Below are positions 5,681 to 6,016 of a DNA stretch of 6,016 bases, one piece after another (positions within the stretch are counted from its first letter, which is position 1; the number at the start of each line of letters is the position of its first letter). The DNA is from Planctomycetota bacterium. Its GTDB lineage: Bacteria > Planctomycetota > Phycisphaerae > Sedimentisphaerales > Anaerobacaceae. The translations under genes were made by a program, and so were the position numbers. Location: NCBI GenBank assembly GCA_022567055.1, contig JADFHU010000381.1, positions 1 through 6,016 on the forward strand, given 5' to 3'. The notes under the pieces were generated by a model. That model was not told the DNA's origin and searched no databases. It worked only from the letters and a program-made list of their open reading frames with translations.

Positions 5681-6016
5681 ATGAAATTGATCGAGAGAAC
5701 GCTGTCAGCGTGCCTCATGTGCGGGATCGCGTCCATGGTCTGCGGCGCGGATAAAGACACTACCCAGTCCGACTTGGCGGCAGCGGCGCAGCACCGGTTC
5801 GAACCGATTGTGCAGGAGATCGAGGGTTGGACCGTCCACGTCGAACCCAAATTGCTGAAAGGTGAGCACAGCGATAGCGGCACCCGCGCCCTCGAGATGC
5901 TGGCCAACCACCTCCAGCGCATCGCCATCCTGGTCCCCGAAGAGCCACTTTCCAAACTCCGCACCATCGAGATCTGGATCGAGCATGCCCATCCGCAGTT
6001 GGGCGCTATGCAGGAT
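5681..6016 (+). CDS. N-terminal part of an exported protein, possibly a planctomycete-type putative metallopeptidase
   Basis: The frame is open for 112 codons to the window edge. Residues 1-23 form a signal peptide: Lys/Arg-containing start, hydrophobic 8-20, likely cleavage after CGA at 23. Cys21 is preceded by SMV, which is a poor lipobox. The mature part contains FEPIVQEIEGWTVHVEP (40-56) and, after an amphipathic helix near 70-83, a block ending IEIWIEHAHPQL (96-107). From memory, this order resembles secreted proteins common in planctomycetes and verrucomicrobia. In those, a similar WIE segment is followed by a YHP-type segment and later a HELAH zinc-binding motif. Neither motif lies within the window, so the enzymatic assignment is inference. 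There is no known partner nearby; it is separated from the DUF72 gene by 245 bases and probably transcribed on its own. Confidence 0.78.
   Translation, partial: MKLIERTLSACLMCGIASMVCGADKDTTQSDLAAAAQHRFEPIVQEIEGWTVHVEPKLLKGEHSDSGTRALEMLANHLQRIAILVPEEPLSKLRTIEIWIEHAHPQLGAMQD

Noticed and set aside
5665..5992. Three minus-strand frames opposite the 5681 gene
   Set aside because: They are shadows. The plus strand has a good ribosome site, a signal peptide and family-like sequence, while the minus frames start nowhere convincing.

Overview
The window looks like a chromosomal piece of a Gram-negative-type environmental bacterium of moderately high GC, with AT-richer intergenic stretches. The large secreted multi-domain protein and the start of a second secreted protein would fit the Planctomycetota/Verrucomicrobiota group. 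That placement is an inference from remembered family resemblance, and no marker gene here proves it.

Layout. Positions 3873 to 1 (minus strand) are one uninterrupted reading frame of 1291 codons that runs off the left edge. It encodes an exported protein with, in order, a signal peptide, an acidic Gly/Asp/Asn-rich linker, a beta-rich N-terminal domain, a lipase-like alpha/beta-hydrolase domain, nine indel-free 29-residue repeats, and the beginning of a TolB/PD40-type beta-propeller. The hydrolase domain keeps its candidate Asp and His but has Gly where the nucleophilic Ser should be. Upstream, on the same strand, 4384-4088 is a decayed fragment of a formamidopyrimidine-DNA glycosylase (Fpg/MutM) gene. 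It has lost its N-terminus, an internal block and the zinc finger. Its broken 5' end abuts an AT-rich, partly tandem, inverted repeat (4393-4474).

Rightward, 4527-5435 (plus strand) is an intact DUF72/YecE-family gene. It is followed by a 245-base intergenic region with two 20-base direct repeats spaced 33 bases apart and a weak possible promoter. At 5681 a second exported protein begins on the plus strand and runs off the right edge. Its first 112 residues recall secreted putative metallopeptidases of planctomycetes, but the diagnostic part lies outside the window.

The genes do not form an obvious pathway or operon. The large gene is transcribed divergently from the DUF72 gene, with the Fpg remnant and the repeat between them. 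There is no sign of a CRISPR array, toxin-antitoxin pair, phage or complete insertion sequence. The most unusual content is the large protein: an apparent pseudo-lipase joined by a repeat stalk to a propeller.
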